DNA from: Holophaga sp.
GTDB lineage: Bacteria; Acidobacteriota; Holophagae; Holophagales; Holophagaceae
Direction: 5' to 3'
DNA: 64,000 bases
Assembly (NCBI GenBank): GCA_016715205.1
Contig: JADKBC010000017.1
Coordinates: forward strand, 1 to 64,000
Position 1 is the first letter of the stretch. Each line of letters starts with the position of its first letter. Under the pieces are notes generated by a model. The model was not told the origin of the DNA and made no database searches. It saw only the letters and a list, made by a program, of their open reading frames with translations. The translations under genes and the position numbers were made by a program. Of the stretch, positions 1 to 8,356 are shown one piece after another.

Positions 1-56
1 CTCATCCGTATGGCCTGCCCTTTTGTCTTCATGTCGTAATCAGAGAACTCAACCCA

Positions 57-873
57 TCACTCGCTTTCAGAGCCCGCAAGCCGTCCCAGCAACTCCGGGC
101 AGATCACGCCCATGCCGGTATTCAAACGGCCTTCGATGAGCTTGATCTTGTTCTCCATGATGGTGCGGCCACGGCCATCAGCCACATTCATAGGGTTTCC
201 AATCATTCGCTCAAGGTATTCGTCGATCCAGGCATCATCCACACAAACTGATGCGAGTTTGCCGGCAATTGATCTCTCAGCCAAAGATCAAAGTGCTCCT
301 TATGCGGGTAGCGACCATAGCTGCCATTTCCAAGTTTCTGGCGCATGTTCGTGGTGTGGCGAATCGAGATGACGCCTCGACTTCCTTTCAAGCGAGGTTG
401 AAAGTGTTTGGGCAAACGACTCGAATTTTTACGAAGCGAACTTCGGTCTTCATCGTCCCGTCATGCGAAGTTGTGCCCAATAGGTATTGCTCTACGCCAT
501 CTCCAGCAAGCGGATAGAACACTTCAGGCAACTTCGCGAGCATCCAAACCTTCTCACCTTTACCAATGGCACCGGCAGTTTGCAGTTTTCCGCCTGATTC
601 ATTGAGCAAGATGTCGAAGAAGTCGAATGCCTCTTTGTTCTGAAGCACTTCGTAGCGGTCACCAACGATTCCGAGGACATCTTGCGTGTGGCCATTGATG
701 GTTGCGTAGGCTTCGGTTGGTTCGGTCATTCCTGGACCAGATCTGATCGCAGGCGGTGAAGTTGCTCTTTCGTGACAGGGTAATCCAGACGGGCGGCGGG
801 AAATGGCTTCAGCACTGGTGAATTCGTTTTCGAATTGAACACCTAATTTGTGCCATGGACGCTGGCCAGTAAT
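57..873 (-). pseudogene. Broken DUF932 (phage/plasmid-type) gene
   Basis: Reading the minus strand from about 873 down to 57, pieces of one DUF932-like protein appear in order but in different frames. An N-terminal piece contains PWHKLG and TSAEAI. A second piece reads AARLDYPVTKEQL. A third (about 729-388) contains GDRYEVLQNKEAFDFF and ends at VCPNTF. A fourth contains IRHTTNMRQKLG, and a last piece with ERMIGNP and GLL-type C-terminal residues stops at 57. At least four frameshifts separate them, so no functional product is expected. Full-length DUF932 proteins are typical of phages, plasmids and integrative elements. The segment is visibly more AT-rich than the rest of the window and lies on the 3' side of tRNA-Glu, a common integration site, so it is probably the relic of a mobile element. 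The 5' limit is approximate. Confidence 0.75.
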
Positions 874-1591
874 TAACGTAGGTGTTTTAGTAGGAAGAGA
901 GAGTTATGCATGGGGTTCCTTTCAAATGGGAAGGCTATTCGGGATCCATACCGCTTCGGTGGGCATGGACTAAGACCCACTCTGGTCTGGGTGCAGGCCG
1001 TTCTGAATGTGATTGGTGTTTGTTTGGCATCACGATTTTGTAAGGTTGGAGCCCACTGGATTCGGAAGCTCCATCATATTGGTTACTCACAAAAGTCGTA
1101 GGTTTTGAAAGCCCCCAGTAAGGGGGCGTGTGATTGAAGAATCAGCTGTTGTGGATCAATTCACCCATCAGAACAAAGCAGACAGGCCCAATTCAGAAGC
1201 ACGGACTTCATTACCAGTATCGAAGCTCCAGAAGTAATGCTGAACAATGTTCCGTGGTTGTCGAGCATGGTTTTTTTCTCCATGAAAAAGCCCACCGGAA
1301 TGGTCGGCACTGGGGTTCAGAGACTTATAACGGATGGGAATGGGAATCTGGATTGCAGGGAGTGTCCTCCGTTGAAACCCCGGCAACTGAGCAATTACAG
1401 CCAGCCCTCTGGTGACACATTCCTTGCCCAGTTTGACCGAGGGTCCGCAACGAGGGCCTCCGCCAGTTACCCCACTCCAGCCGCACTCGTCCACCGAAGA
1501 CGTTTGAGAACCACCAAGATCCAGGAAGAGGTTTTTGACTTCTCTTTGACTTGGTCGCTTTTTGACTTGAACCAATGCCGCTTATATACAA
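874..1591. other. Gene-free stretch, possible element remnant
   Basis: No reading frame here looks like a protein: the longer frames on both strands have low-complexity, non-conserved translations and no ribosome-binding site. A short hairpin (gccccc at 1111-1116, gggggc at 1122-1127) is the only structure seen. It has no T-run on the plus strand and only a weak one on the minus strand. The segment joins the DUF932 relic to the tRNA terminator and may be decayed mobile DNA. Confidence 0.5.
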
Positions 1592-1619
1592 AAACACCCT
1601 TGATTTCTCAAGGGTGTTT
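1592..1619 (-). terminator. Terminator of the tRNA-Lys/tRNA-Glu transcript
   Basis: A perfect 12-bp stem (aaacacccttga paired with tcaagggtgttt) with a 4-nt loop. Read on the minus strand it is followed by a run of T. It starts 3 bp beyond the encoded CCA end of tRNA-Glu, the expected place for rho-independent termination of the tRNA pair. Confidence 0.85.
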
Positions 1620-1621
1620 GC

Positions 1622-1696
1622 TGGTAGGGCCAAGGGGAATTGAACCCCTGTTACCGCCGTGAAAGGGCAGTGTCCTAACCTCTAGACGATGGCCCC
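1622..1696 (-). tRNA. tRNA-Glu (anticodon TTC)
   Basis: The minus strand folds as a complete cloverleaf. The acceptor stem GGGGCCA pairs with TGGCCCT, closing with a G-T pair. The anticodon loop is CTTTCAC with anticodon TTC, the T-arm contains GGTTCAATTCC, and CCA is encoded. The typical bacterial tRNA-Glu core ATCGTCTAGAGG is present. It is downstream of tRNA-Lys on the same strand, with 22 bp between them. Confidence 0.95.
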
Positions 1697-1718
1697 ATTA
1701 CTTACTGCTTTTTGTTGC

Positions 1719-1794
1719 TGGTGGGCCCAGCAGGACTTGAACCTGCGACCAACGGCTTAAAAGGCCGCTGCTCTACCGACTGAGCTATAGGCCC
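1719..1794 (-). tRNA. tRNA-Lys (anticodon TTT)
   Basis: The minus strand gives a 76-nt cloverleaf. Acceptor GGGCCTA pairs with TGGGCCC, the D-arm is TAGCTCAGTCGGTAGAGC, and the anticodon loop CTTTTAA has anticodon TTT. The T-arm contains GGTTCAAGTCC and CCA is encoded. It is the first gene of the tRNA-Lys/tRNA-Glu pair. Confidence 0.95.
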
Positions 1795-1818
1795 ATGCCG
1801 TGGGTGGCACGAACAATC

Positions 1819-1847
1819 ATTGTGCCTTCGGATTCAAAGAGGGTCAA
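1819..1847 (-). promoter_or_regulatory. Probable sigma-70 promoter for the tRNA pair
   Basis: On the minus strand a -35 hexamer TTGACC (1842-1847) is followed after exactly 17 bp by CACAAT (1819-1824), 24 bp before the first base of tRNA-Lys. Hexamers, spacing and position fit a strong housekeeping promoter. It lies between the end of the S46 peptidase run and the tRNAs, so the tRNAs need not rely on read-through. Confidence 0.6.
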
Positions 1848-1886
1848 GAGCGGATCGCAATCCGATCTCCGGCGGAGAAGAATAGC

Positions 1887-3947
1887 CTATTTCGCGCCCA
1901 GTTCCTTCACGAGATGCGGGGCATCCATGATCTTGCGCAGGGTCTCCAGGATTGCCCGGGCGTCGGCGGCCACGGCGCGCTTGGTGGCATCGTCGTACAC
2001 GTAATAGCCACCCTGCCCTTCGTAGACGCTATCGAAGTTAATGCCCACGAATTCGCCCGCCTTGTTCACCACGGGGCTGCCCGAGTTGCCGCCCACGGTA
2101 TCGCAGGCATAGATGAAGTTGAACGGTGTGGCGAGATCCAGCCGGTCCTTCCGGTCCAGCCAACGCTGGGGCAATGTCCAGGCACCCTCCTCGGCGGCCG
2201 CAGCATTCCCGCCCCAGCCGAGATGACGATCAAAGAGCCCCAGGAAGGTGGTGAAGGGCTGGGCCTTGGTGGCGCTCCCCGTATCGTAGGTGGCCACGGG
2301 GCCATAGCTGAGACGCAGGGTGAAGGTGGCATCGGGATACTGGGATTTACCGAAAGCCTTGAAACGCGCATCCGCAATGCGGCCGCCGTGTTCACTCAGC
2401 ACGCTTTGAACCTGCTCTTCCCATTGCTTGCGAATGGCCCGCTGGAGCGGATCCAGCTTGCGCGCCAGCGCCAGCATGGGGTCCGTGATCTTGGCCCCTT
2501 CCATCACCTGTTTGCGGAAGGCAGGATCGTGCAGTTGCGTGCCTTCCACGGCGGCCTTGGCCACCTCCTCGGGGGATTTTCCATCCAGCATGGCCTTCAC
2601 AAAGGGGTGGTCCTTGCCCAGGAGATCCAGGGCTTCCCGCAGACCCGCGGCCAACCGGGCGGCATCGAGGGGTTTCTGGATCGGGCGCGGATTGGTGAGA
2701 CGCCCTTTGGTGGCTTTCAAATTGCCTTCAGTGAATTCGCTCAAACGCTGGTCAGAGGGTTTGGCCTCTTCATCCGCAAGGCGCACCAGCGTGAGGGCAT
2801 GCCCCAACAGCGCGCTGCCCCGGGCATCGATGCAGAAATACTCCTGAAGCAATGCCTTCTGGCGTTCCACGGCCTGGGCCACGCGATCCCAGCTCTGCCC
2901 CGCCCGTTCCTTCAACTGCGGATCCTGGGCAACCGCAGCCTGTAGGGCCAACTCGCGTTCCCGGACCTGCACCAGGCTCTGGGGTTTCATCAGGCCTGCC
3001 AACTGTCCTGAGAAGCGTTTGTGGCCGTTGTCGATGCCGTAGATGGCATCGGCTGAAATCCGCCGGGCTTCCTCGGAGGTGGCCGCAAACGTTAGCAGGG
3101 CTGCCTTCTGGCGTTCCATGGAACGCAGACGGAAGGGGATGTAGACCTCCTTCGCAAAGAGCATCTGCGCCAGGGTTTCCTTGCGGGAGGTGGTGCCGGG
3201 GTGGCCGGAGATGAGCGTGAGATCCCCCATGCGCAAATCCTTGGAGGCAAAGGGCAGATAGGCTTTGGGCTGATAGGGCTGGCCGTTTTCGTAGACCCGG
3301 AAGAGCGCGAAATCGAGGTTCCAGCGCGGGTAGGTGTAGTTGTCGGCATCGCCGCCAAAGGAAGCCACCTGCAGTTCCGGGGCCGCCACCAGGCGCACAT
3401 CGCTGAATTTCTTGTACTGGTAGATCCAGTACTCGCCGCCCTGGTAGAGCACCACGGATTCACAGGTGAGCCCCGTGGCCTTTTCCTGTTCGGTCTTGAT
3501 GGTGCTCAGTTCGTTCTGCCGGGCCTTCAGCGCATCCTTTTCGGGCGTTCCTGCCTTCACGGCGCCGTTGACGCGGGCCGTTACATTTTCGGAAGCCACC
3601 AGCATCATCAGATCCAGGCCAGGCACCTTGATTTCCTGCTCCCGGGTGGCGGCCGTGAAACCATCCTTGATGTAGTCCACCTTGGCGCTTGAAACCTGCG
3701 CGATGGCACCGCGTCCCACGTGATGGTTGGTAATCACGAGGCCTTCGGGACTCACGAAGGCACCCGTGCCGCCGGGGAAACGTAAGGTGGCCAACTGAAG
3801 GCGTTTCAGCCAGGCGGCGTCGGGTTCAAACCCGTACTTGGCCTGGATTTTTTTGGTGGGCACGTTATCGAAGGTCCACATGCCCTCGTCCGCCCGCAGA
3901 ACAGGGAAGGCGCACACAAGGCTCAGGGCAAGAATCGAAAGGCGCAT
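1887..3947 (-). CDS. S46 dipeptidyl-peptidase, copy 1 (Ser at the S1 specificity position)
   Basis: An exported serine exopeptidase of 686 residues, expected to remove dipeptides from oligopeptides in the periplasm. The ATG at 3947 is preferred to an ATG 45 bp upstream: it follows a GGAG ribosome site and opens a signal peptide (MRLSILALSLVCAFPVLRA). The catalytic His lies in TNHHVGRG, the Asp in WNLDF and the Ser in GGNSGSPVV. Substrate N-terminus recognition by an Asn in YGIDNG appears intact. In the S46 family the residue after FD, 18 positions past the Ser, sets specificity: Gly in DPP7 (hydrophobic P1), Arg in DPP11 (acidic P1). Here it is Ser (NFDSV), unlike the other four copies. It is the last of five tandem paralogs, 63 bp after copy 2. 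Confidence 0.93.
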   Translation of the reverse strand: MRLSILALSLVCAFPVLRADEGMWTFDNVPTKKIQAKYGFEPDAAWLKRLQLATLRFPGGTGAFVSPEGLVITNHHVGRGAIAQVSSAKVDYIKDGFTAATREQEIKVPGLDLMMLVASENVTARVNGAVKAGTPEKDALKARQNELSTIKTEQEKATGLTCESVVLYQGGEYWIYQYKKFSDVRLVAAPELQVASFGGDADNYTYPRWNLDFALFRVYENGQPYQPKAYLPFASKDLRMGDLTLISGHPGTTSRKETLAQMLFAKEVYIPFRLRSMERQKAALLTFAATSEEARRISADAIYGIDNGHKRFSGQLAGLMKPQSLVQVRERELALQAAVAQDPQLKERAGQSWDRVAQAVERQKALLQEYFCIDARGSALLGHALTLVRLADEEAKPSDQRLSEFTEGNLKATKGRLTNPRPIQKPLDAARLAAGLREALDLLGKDHPFVKAMLDGKSPEEVAKAAVEGTQLHDPAFRKQVMEGAKITDPMLALARKLDPLQRAIRKQWEEQVQSVLSEHGGRIADARFKAFGKSQYPDATFTLRLSYGPVATYDTGSATKAQPFTTFLGLFDRHLGWGGNAAAAEEGAWTLPQRWLDRKDRLDLATPFNFIYACDTVGGNSGSPVVNKAGEFVGINFDSVYEGQGGYYVYDDATKRAVAADARAILETLRKIMDAPHLVKELGAK

Positions 3948-4010
3948 GCTGGCTCCAGAAAAGGTTTCAAAACGAGAATCCAATGTTGGCATTAATCCAC
4001 CTCCAACCGT

Positions 4011-6092
4011 CTACTTCACGCCGCCCAATTCTTGAACCAGGTGGCCCGCATCGTAGATCTTGGCAAGCACTTCGCGGATGGCGCGGGCATCCACGCATAC
4101 GGTGCGGTTGGTGCGCCCGTCGTAGTAGTAGCGACCCCCGAGGCTTTCCAGATTGCCATCAAAGGCCAAGCCCACCAGTTCACCCTTCCGATCCACCAAG
4201 GGGCTACCGGAATTGCCGCCGATGATGTCATTGGTGGTGATCAGGTTGTAGGGAAGGCGCAGATCCAAGCGCGCCTTGCGCTCGATCCAACGGGCAGGTA
4301 AGCGCCACGTATCGCGATCCAGGTTGAAGGTACCGCCACCCCAGCCTTCATAGCGATCGTACAAGCCAAGGAACGTGGTGAAGGGCTGAATCAAGGTCCC
4401 GTTGGCGGGATAGTCCTTCACGGTGCCGTAGGAGAGCCGCAGGGTGAACGTGGCATCGGGGTAGGTTTCCTTCCCATAGGCCGCAAACCGCGCCCGGGCG
4501 ATGCGAGCCGCATGTTCGCGAAGCGGCCCTTCCACCTTCCGTTCAAAGATTTCGCGCACCTTGCGCTGAAGGGGATCCAGTTTCCGGGCCAGCAGAATCA
4601 TCGAATCCTGGATCCCTTCCAAGGCTGCAGCACCGCCTTCCAGCAGGCGTTTCACCTCCGCGGGGTCCTGGAGCTTCGAACCCGCTACCGCTTCGCGGGC
4701 CACCACCTCGGGCGATCGATTTCCCAGCATCGCCTTGACGAAGGGATGGGCGTTCCCAAGAAGTGTCTGAGCTTCCTTCAGCCCTTCGGTCAGAAGGTGG
4801 GTTTCCAGTTCTGCACTGAACGGTGTAGGACGCGACTGAGTCAGGCGGGTTTTCAACGGGGCGAGCGCAGCGTCGGAGTACTCCGCAAGGCGCGTGGATT
4901 CAGGCTTCCCGGCCTCCACCGGCATGCGCACCAGATGCAGGGCAAGGGCGAGCAACTCGGAACCACGGGCGTTCACCAGCATCTGCTCCACCGCCAGCTT
5001 GCGGGATTGCGCGAGCGCCTGCTTCACCTGCCCCCAGCTTGCCCCTGCCAGGGTCTTGAGCTTGGGATCCTGGGCCACCTTGGCCTTCAGGTCCGCCTCG
5101 GACTTGGCGACGCCGTTCATGGCTTCCGTATCTTTCAAGGCTGCCAGGTAGCCGCGCGTGGCCTTGAGTCCGTTATCGATGCCATAGATCTGTCCGCCCA
5201 CCAAGGCCCGAGCTTCGAAGTTTTTCTGAGCGAAGGCCTCCAGCATGGCGCGGCGGCGTTCCATGGCGGCGATCTGCAAGGGAGTGCCCAGGTCACGGGC
5301 GTACTCCATCTGCGCCAGGGTCCAGAGGCGATTGGTGGTGCCGGGGTGACCCGAAACCAGCGCCAGATCGCCCGCCTTCAATCCCGCCGAACTCCAGTGA
5401 AGGAAGGCTTCCGGTCGATAGGGTTTGCCGCCCTCGTACACCCGCATGAGGGCGAAATCCAGGTGATGCCGTGGGTAGGTGAAATTGTCGTGATCGCCGC
5501 CAAAGCGCGCCACCGCAAGCTCAGGCGCCATCACCAGTCGCACATCCGTGAATTTCCGATACACGTACAGCCAGGTTTCGCCGCCCTGATAGAGCGACAC
5601 GGGTTCCACTGTTAGGCCCGTCTTGGTGCGCAAGGCTTCGCGGGCCTTCTGGATTTCCCGTTCCCGGGCCCGCAGCGCCTCGGCTTCGGATGTTGCGCCC
5701 TGGCCGGCCTTCCCCACCTGATCGCTGATGTTTTCCATGGACACCAACAGCAGAAGTTCCATCCCCGGAACCTTCTTTTCCTGGTCGCGGTCGGCAGCCA
5801 CGAAGCCATCCTTCAGCAAGTCGTGTTCCCGTGTGGAAAGCCGCTGCACGTAGCCGCGCACCACATGATGGTTGGTGAGCACAAGCCCTTCGGCACTGAC
5901 AAAGGAACCACTGCCGCCGGGAAACCGCACGGAAGCCAAGCGCACATGATCCAACCAGGCCTTGTCTGGCTGAAAGCCATACTGCGCCTTGAGGGACTTC
6001 AAGGGCAAGTTGTCAAAGGTCCACATGCCTTCCTCGGCCCGAAGCATGGGAACGGCGCAGGCAAGGCCCAAGGCAAGCATCGAGAGGCGCAT
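4011..6092 (-). CDS. S46 dipeptidyl-peptidase, copy 2 (DPP7-like)
   Basis: A 693-residue exported S46 peptidase. It has a signal peptide (MRLSMLALGLACAVPMLRA) and a CGGAG ribosome site before the ATG at 6092. The triad is complete: TNHHVVRG, HHLDF, and GGNSGSPLV. The specificity position has Gly (AFDGN), as in DPP7 enzymes that accept hydrophobic residues at P1. The middle third is the long alpha-helical cap domain typical of the family, including YGIDNGLKA with the substrate-binding Asn. It lies 83 bp after copy 3 and 63 bp before copy 1, consistent with one transcript. Confidence 0.93.
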   Translation of the reverse strand: MRLSMLALGLACAVPMLRAEEGMWTFDNLPLKSLKAQYGFQPDKAWLDHVRLASVRFPGGSGSFVSAEGLVLTNHHVVRGYVQRLSTREHDLLKDGFVAADRDQEKKVPGMELLLLVSMENISDQVGKAGQGATSEAEALRAREREIQKAREALRTKTGLTVEPVSLYQGGETWLYVYRKFTDVRLVMAPELAVARFGGDHDNFTYPRHHLDFALMRVYEGGKPYRPEAFLHWSSAGLKAGDLALVSGHPGTTNRLWTLAQMEYARDLGTPLQIAAMERRRAMLEAFAQKNFEARALVGGQIYGIDNGLKATRGYLAALKDTEAMNGVAKSEADLKAKVAQDPKLKTLAGASWGQVKQALAQSRKLAVEQMLVNARGSELLALALHLVRMPVEAGKPESTRLAEYSDAALAPLKTRLTQSRPTPFSAELETHLLTEGLKEAQTLLGNAHPFVKAMLGNRSPEVVAREAVAGSKLQDPAEVKRLLEGGAAALEGIQDSMILLARKLDPLQRKVREIFERKVEGPLREHAARIARARFAAYGKETYPDATFTLRLSYGTVKDYPANGTLIQPFTTFLGLYDRYEGWGGGTFNLDRDTWRLPARWIERKARLDLRLPYNLITTNDIIGGNSGSPLVDRKGELVGLAFDGNLESLGGRYYYDGRTNRTVCVDARAIREVLAKIYDAGHLVQELGGVK

Positions 6093-6175
6093 GAAGACTC
6101 CGAAAAATTGGGCTAACTGATGAGCAGAAACCAGAATCGTTGGGATACGTGATGGCTTTCTTCCCCGAAGGTTAT

Positions 6176-8260
6176 TCAGTTCCCCAGAATTTCATCCGCG
6201 ATCGGCTGCGCATCGTAGATCTTCACGATGGCTTCCAGAATCGCCCGGGCATCCACGGAAATGCCGCGGTTGGTGGTGCCGTCGTAGAAGTAGCGCCCCG
6301 GCAGCATCTCGATGTTGCCATCGAAAATGAGGCCCACCAGTTCGCCCTTGGTGTTGATCACGGGGCTGCCGGAATTTCCGCCAATGATGTCCACGGCATG
6401 GGAAAAACAGAAGGGCGTATCGAGGTTGAGGCTGCCTTTGCGATCAAGCCAACGCTGAGGCAAGGCCCAGGCGCCATTTTCGGCCTTGGCTTCATTGCCG
6501 CCCCAACCCACGTGGCGATCGTACATGCCACCAAAGGTGGTGAAGGGCTGGATCAGCGTGCCGTTGGCGGGATAGGTGGCCACGGGGCCATAGGTTAGCC
6601 GCAGGCTGGAGGTGGCATCGGGATACATGGCTTTGCCATAGACCGCGAAGCGAGCCTTGGCGATGCGGGCGCCGTGCTCGTCCAGGATTGCCTTGATGCC
6701 ATCCTGTTGCTTGCGCAGTTCCAGCAGCATGGGTTCGATTTTGCGAGCGAGCACCACCATTGGATCCTGACTGGCATCCACGGCGCGCTTGCCACCCTCC
6801 AGTAGCAATTTTCGGGCGGCAGGGTCCTGCATCCGGGTGGCGGCCAGGGCCGCTGCGGCGACCTCGGCAGGCGCCTGGTTGCCCAGCACGGCCATCACAA
6901 ACGGATGCTGAGCGCCCAGCGTGGCCAGGGCTTCTTCCAATCCACGGGTGAGCTGGAGCAATTCCAGTTCAGGATTAAAAGCGCCTTCCCGCGGCCCACC
7001 GGGACCCACAAGGCGGTTTTTCAGGCTCTGGATCGAGCCCTCGGAATACTCCGGCAACCGCTCTTGATTGGGTTTGCGCTCCTGTTCCACCAACCGCACC
7101 AGTGACAGCGCCTGGCCCAGCGTCGCCGAGCCGCGGGAGCCCAGAATGGTGGCTTCCTTGGAGAGGCCTTCCTGGGTTTTCATTGCCTGCTCGATGCGCG
7201 CCCAGCTCTGACCTGCCTCGGCGCTCAGCGCGGGCTCCTGCATCACCTTGGCCTTGAGTTCCGCTTCCGCCTTGGCGATCACCGCCATGGCCTCCGGGTT
7301 CTTGAAGCCAGAGGCATACCCCTTGGTGGCCTTGAGCCCGTTCTCCACGCCATAAATCATCGTCTTTACCTGGCGCTCATGCTCTGGGGAACGCTGGGCA
7401 TATTCCTTGAGGATGGCGCGGCTGCGCTCGGCGGCCTGAATGCGCAGGGGTAGCGAAAAATCCCGATCGTAGTGCATCTGTGCCAGGGTTTGAAGCCGCG
7501 CGGTGGAACCCGGATGGCCGATGACGAAGGTGAGATCTCCCGCCTTGAGGCCTTCACGGCTCCAGCGCAGGAAATGCTCCGGGTGATAGGGCTTGCCATT
7601 TTCGTAGATGCGGAACATGGAAAAATCGAGGTTGTGACGGGGGTACGTGAAGTTGTCCGGGTCACCGCCGAAGGAGGCCACTTGCCCCTCCGGTGCCATC
7701 ACCAGCCGCACATCCCGATGCACTTTGTAGCCGTATAACCAGGTTTCGCCGCCCTGGTACAGGGTTACCTGCTCAAACACGAGCCCCGTTTTCTGCTCCA
7801 GTTCGCCTTCCAGTGCGTCCAGGGCGGCCTTGCGGTGCTTGGCAGCCTCCTTCTCGGGGGTGCCGGGTTTCACCGCCTTGGCCACCCGCTCGGTGACATT
7901 TTCCATGGCCATGAGCGTGCGCAAGGTGAGACCCGGAACTTTCAATTCCTGGTCGCGGGTCAACGCCACAAAACCATCCTTGATGTAGTCATGTTCCTTG
8001 CTGGAAAGCCGCTGCACTGCGCCCCGCCCCACGTGGTGGTTCGTGAGCACCAGGCCATCCTTGCTGATGAAGGAGCCCGAGCCGCCCCCAAAGTGAATGG
8101 CCGCCAACCGCACATGTTCCAGCCACTTTACATCCGGTGCAAAGCCGAACTTGGCCTGCATTTTCTTCACGGGCAGATTGTCGAAGGTCCACATGCCTTC
8201 ATCGGCTCGCAGCGAGGAAACGGCACAGACAAGGCCCACGGCAAGAATCGAGAGACGCAT
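6176..8260 (-). CDS. S46 dipeptidyl-peptidase, copy 3 (DPP7-like)
   Basis: A 694-residue exported S46 peptidase. The start at 8260 is chosen over an ATG 45 bp upstream because it opens the same signal peptide as the sister genes (MRLSILAVGLVCAVSSLRA); the ribosome site is weak (GTGGGG). Catalytic motifs are TNHHVGRG, HNLDF and GGNSGSPVI, and the specificity residue is Gly (IFDGN). The C-terminus DAQPIADEIL is shared with copy 4, suggesting these two are the closest pair. The 96-bp gap to copy 4 contains a long imperfect inverted repeat, which could allow transcription to be modulated inside the array. Confidence 0.93.
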   Translation of the reverse strand: MRLSILAVGLVCAVSSLRADEGMWTFDNLPVKKMQAKFGFAPDVKWLEHVRLAAIHFGGGSGSFISKDGLVLTNHHVGRGAVQRLSSKEHDYIKDGFVALTRDQELKVPGLTLRTLMAMENVTERVAKAVKPGTPEKEAAKHRKAALDALEGELEQKTGLVFEQVTLYQGGETWLYGYKVHRDVRLVMAPEGQVASFGGDPDNFTYPRHNLDFSMFRIYENGKPYHPEHFLRWSREGLKAGDLTFVIGHPGSTARLQTLAQMHYDRDFSLPLRIQAAERSRAILKEYAQRSPEHERQVKTMIYGVENGLKATKGYASGFKNPEAMAVIAKAEAELKAKVMQEPALSAEAGQSWARIEQAMKTQEGLSKEATILGSRGSATLGQALSLVRLVEQERKPNQERLPEYSEGSIQSLKNRLVGPGGPREGAFNPELELLQLTRGLEEALATLGAQHPFVMAVLGNQAPAEVAAAALAATRMQDPAARKLLLEGGKRAVDASQDPMVVLARKIEPMLLELRKQQDGIKAILDEHGARIAKARFAVYGKAMYPDATSSLRLTYGPVATYPANGTLIQPFTTFGGMYDRHVGWGGNEAKAENGAWALPQRWLDRKGSLNLDTPFCFSHAVDIIGGNSGSPVINTKGELVGLIFDGNIEMLPGRYFYDGTTNRGISVDARAILEAIVKIYDAQPIADEILGN

Positions 8261-8281
8261 GAAAACCCCACTATGAGAGAG

Positions 8282-8348
8282 GTCCACGAACGCAAACGGA
8301 CCCAAAAAAACTAATGTTGCTGTTTTAAATCCGTTTTCATCCGTGGAC
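8282..8348. repeat. Imperfect 19-bp inverted repeat between S46 copies 3 and 4
   Basis: The arms are 8282-8300 (starting gtccacgaacg) and 8330-8348 (ending catccgtggac). They match at 16 of 19 positions and enclose a 29-nt AT-rich centre. The arms resemble the scattered intergenic palindromes of the atccgttttcatccgtgg type that I recall from many environmental bacteria. The element could act as an attenuator or as a processing site within the S46 transcript. Confidence 0.6.
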
Positions 8349-8356
8349 GTATTTTT

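Noticed and set aside
1168..1662. Open frames of 135 and 141 codons on both strands
   Set aside because: No ribosome site, no domain; one runs into the tRNA-Glu region, so both are treated as chance frames in decayed DNA.
1800..2945. 381-codon open frame on the plus strand across S46 copy 1
   Set aside because: It is antisense to a well-defined peptidase, has no ribosome site and no recognisable domain; long antisense frames are expected in this GC-rich DNA.
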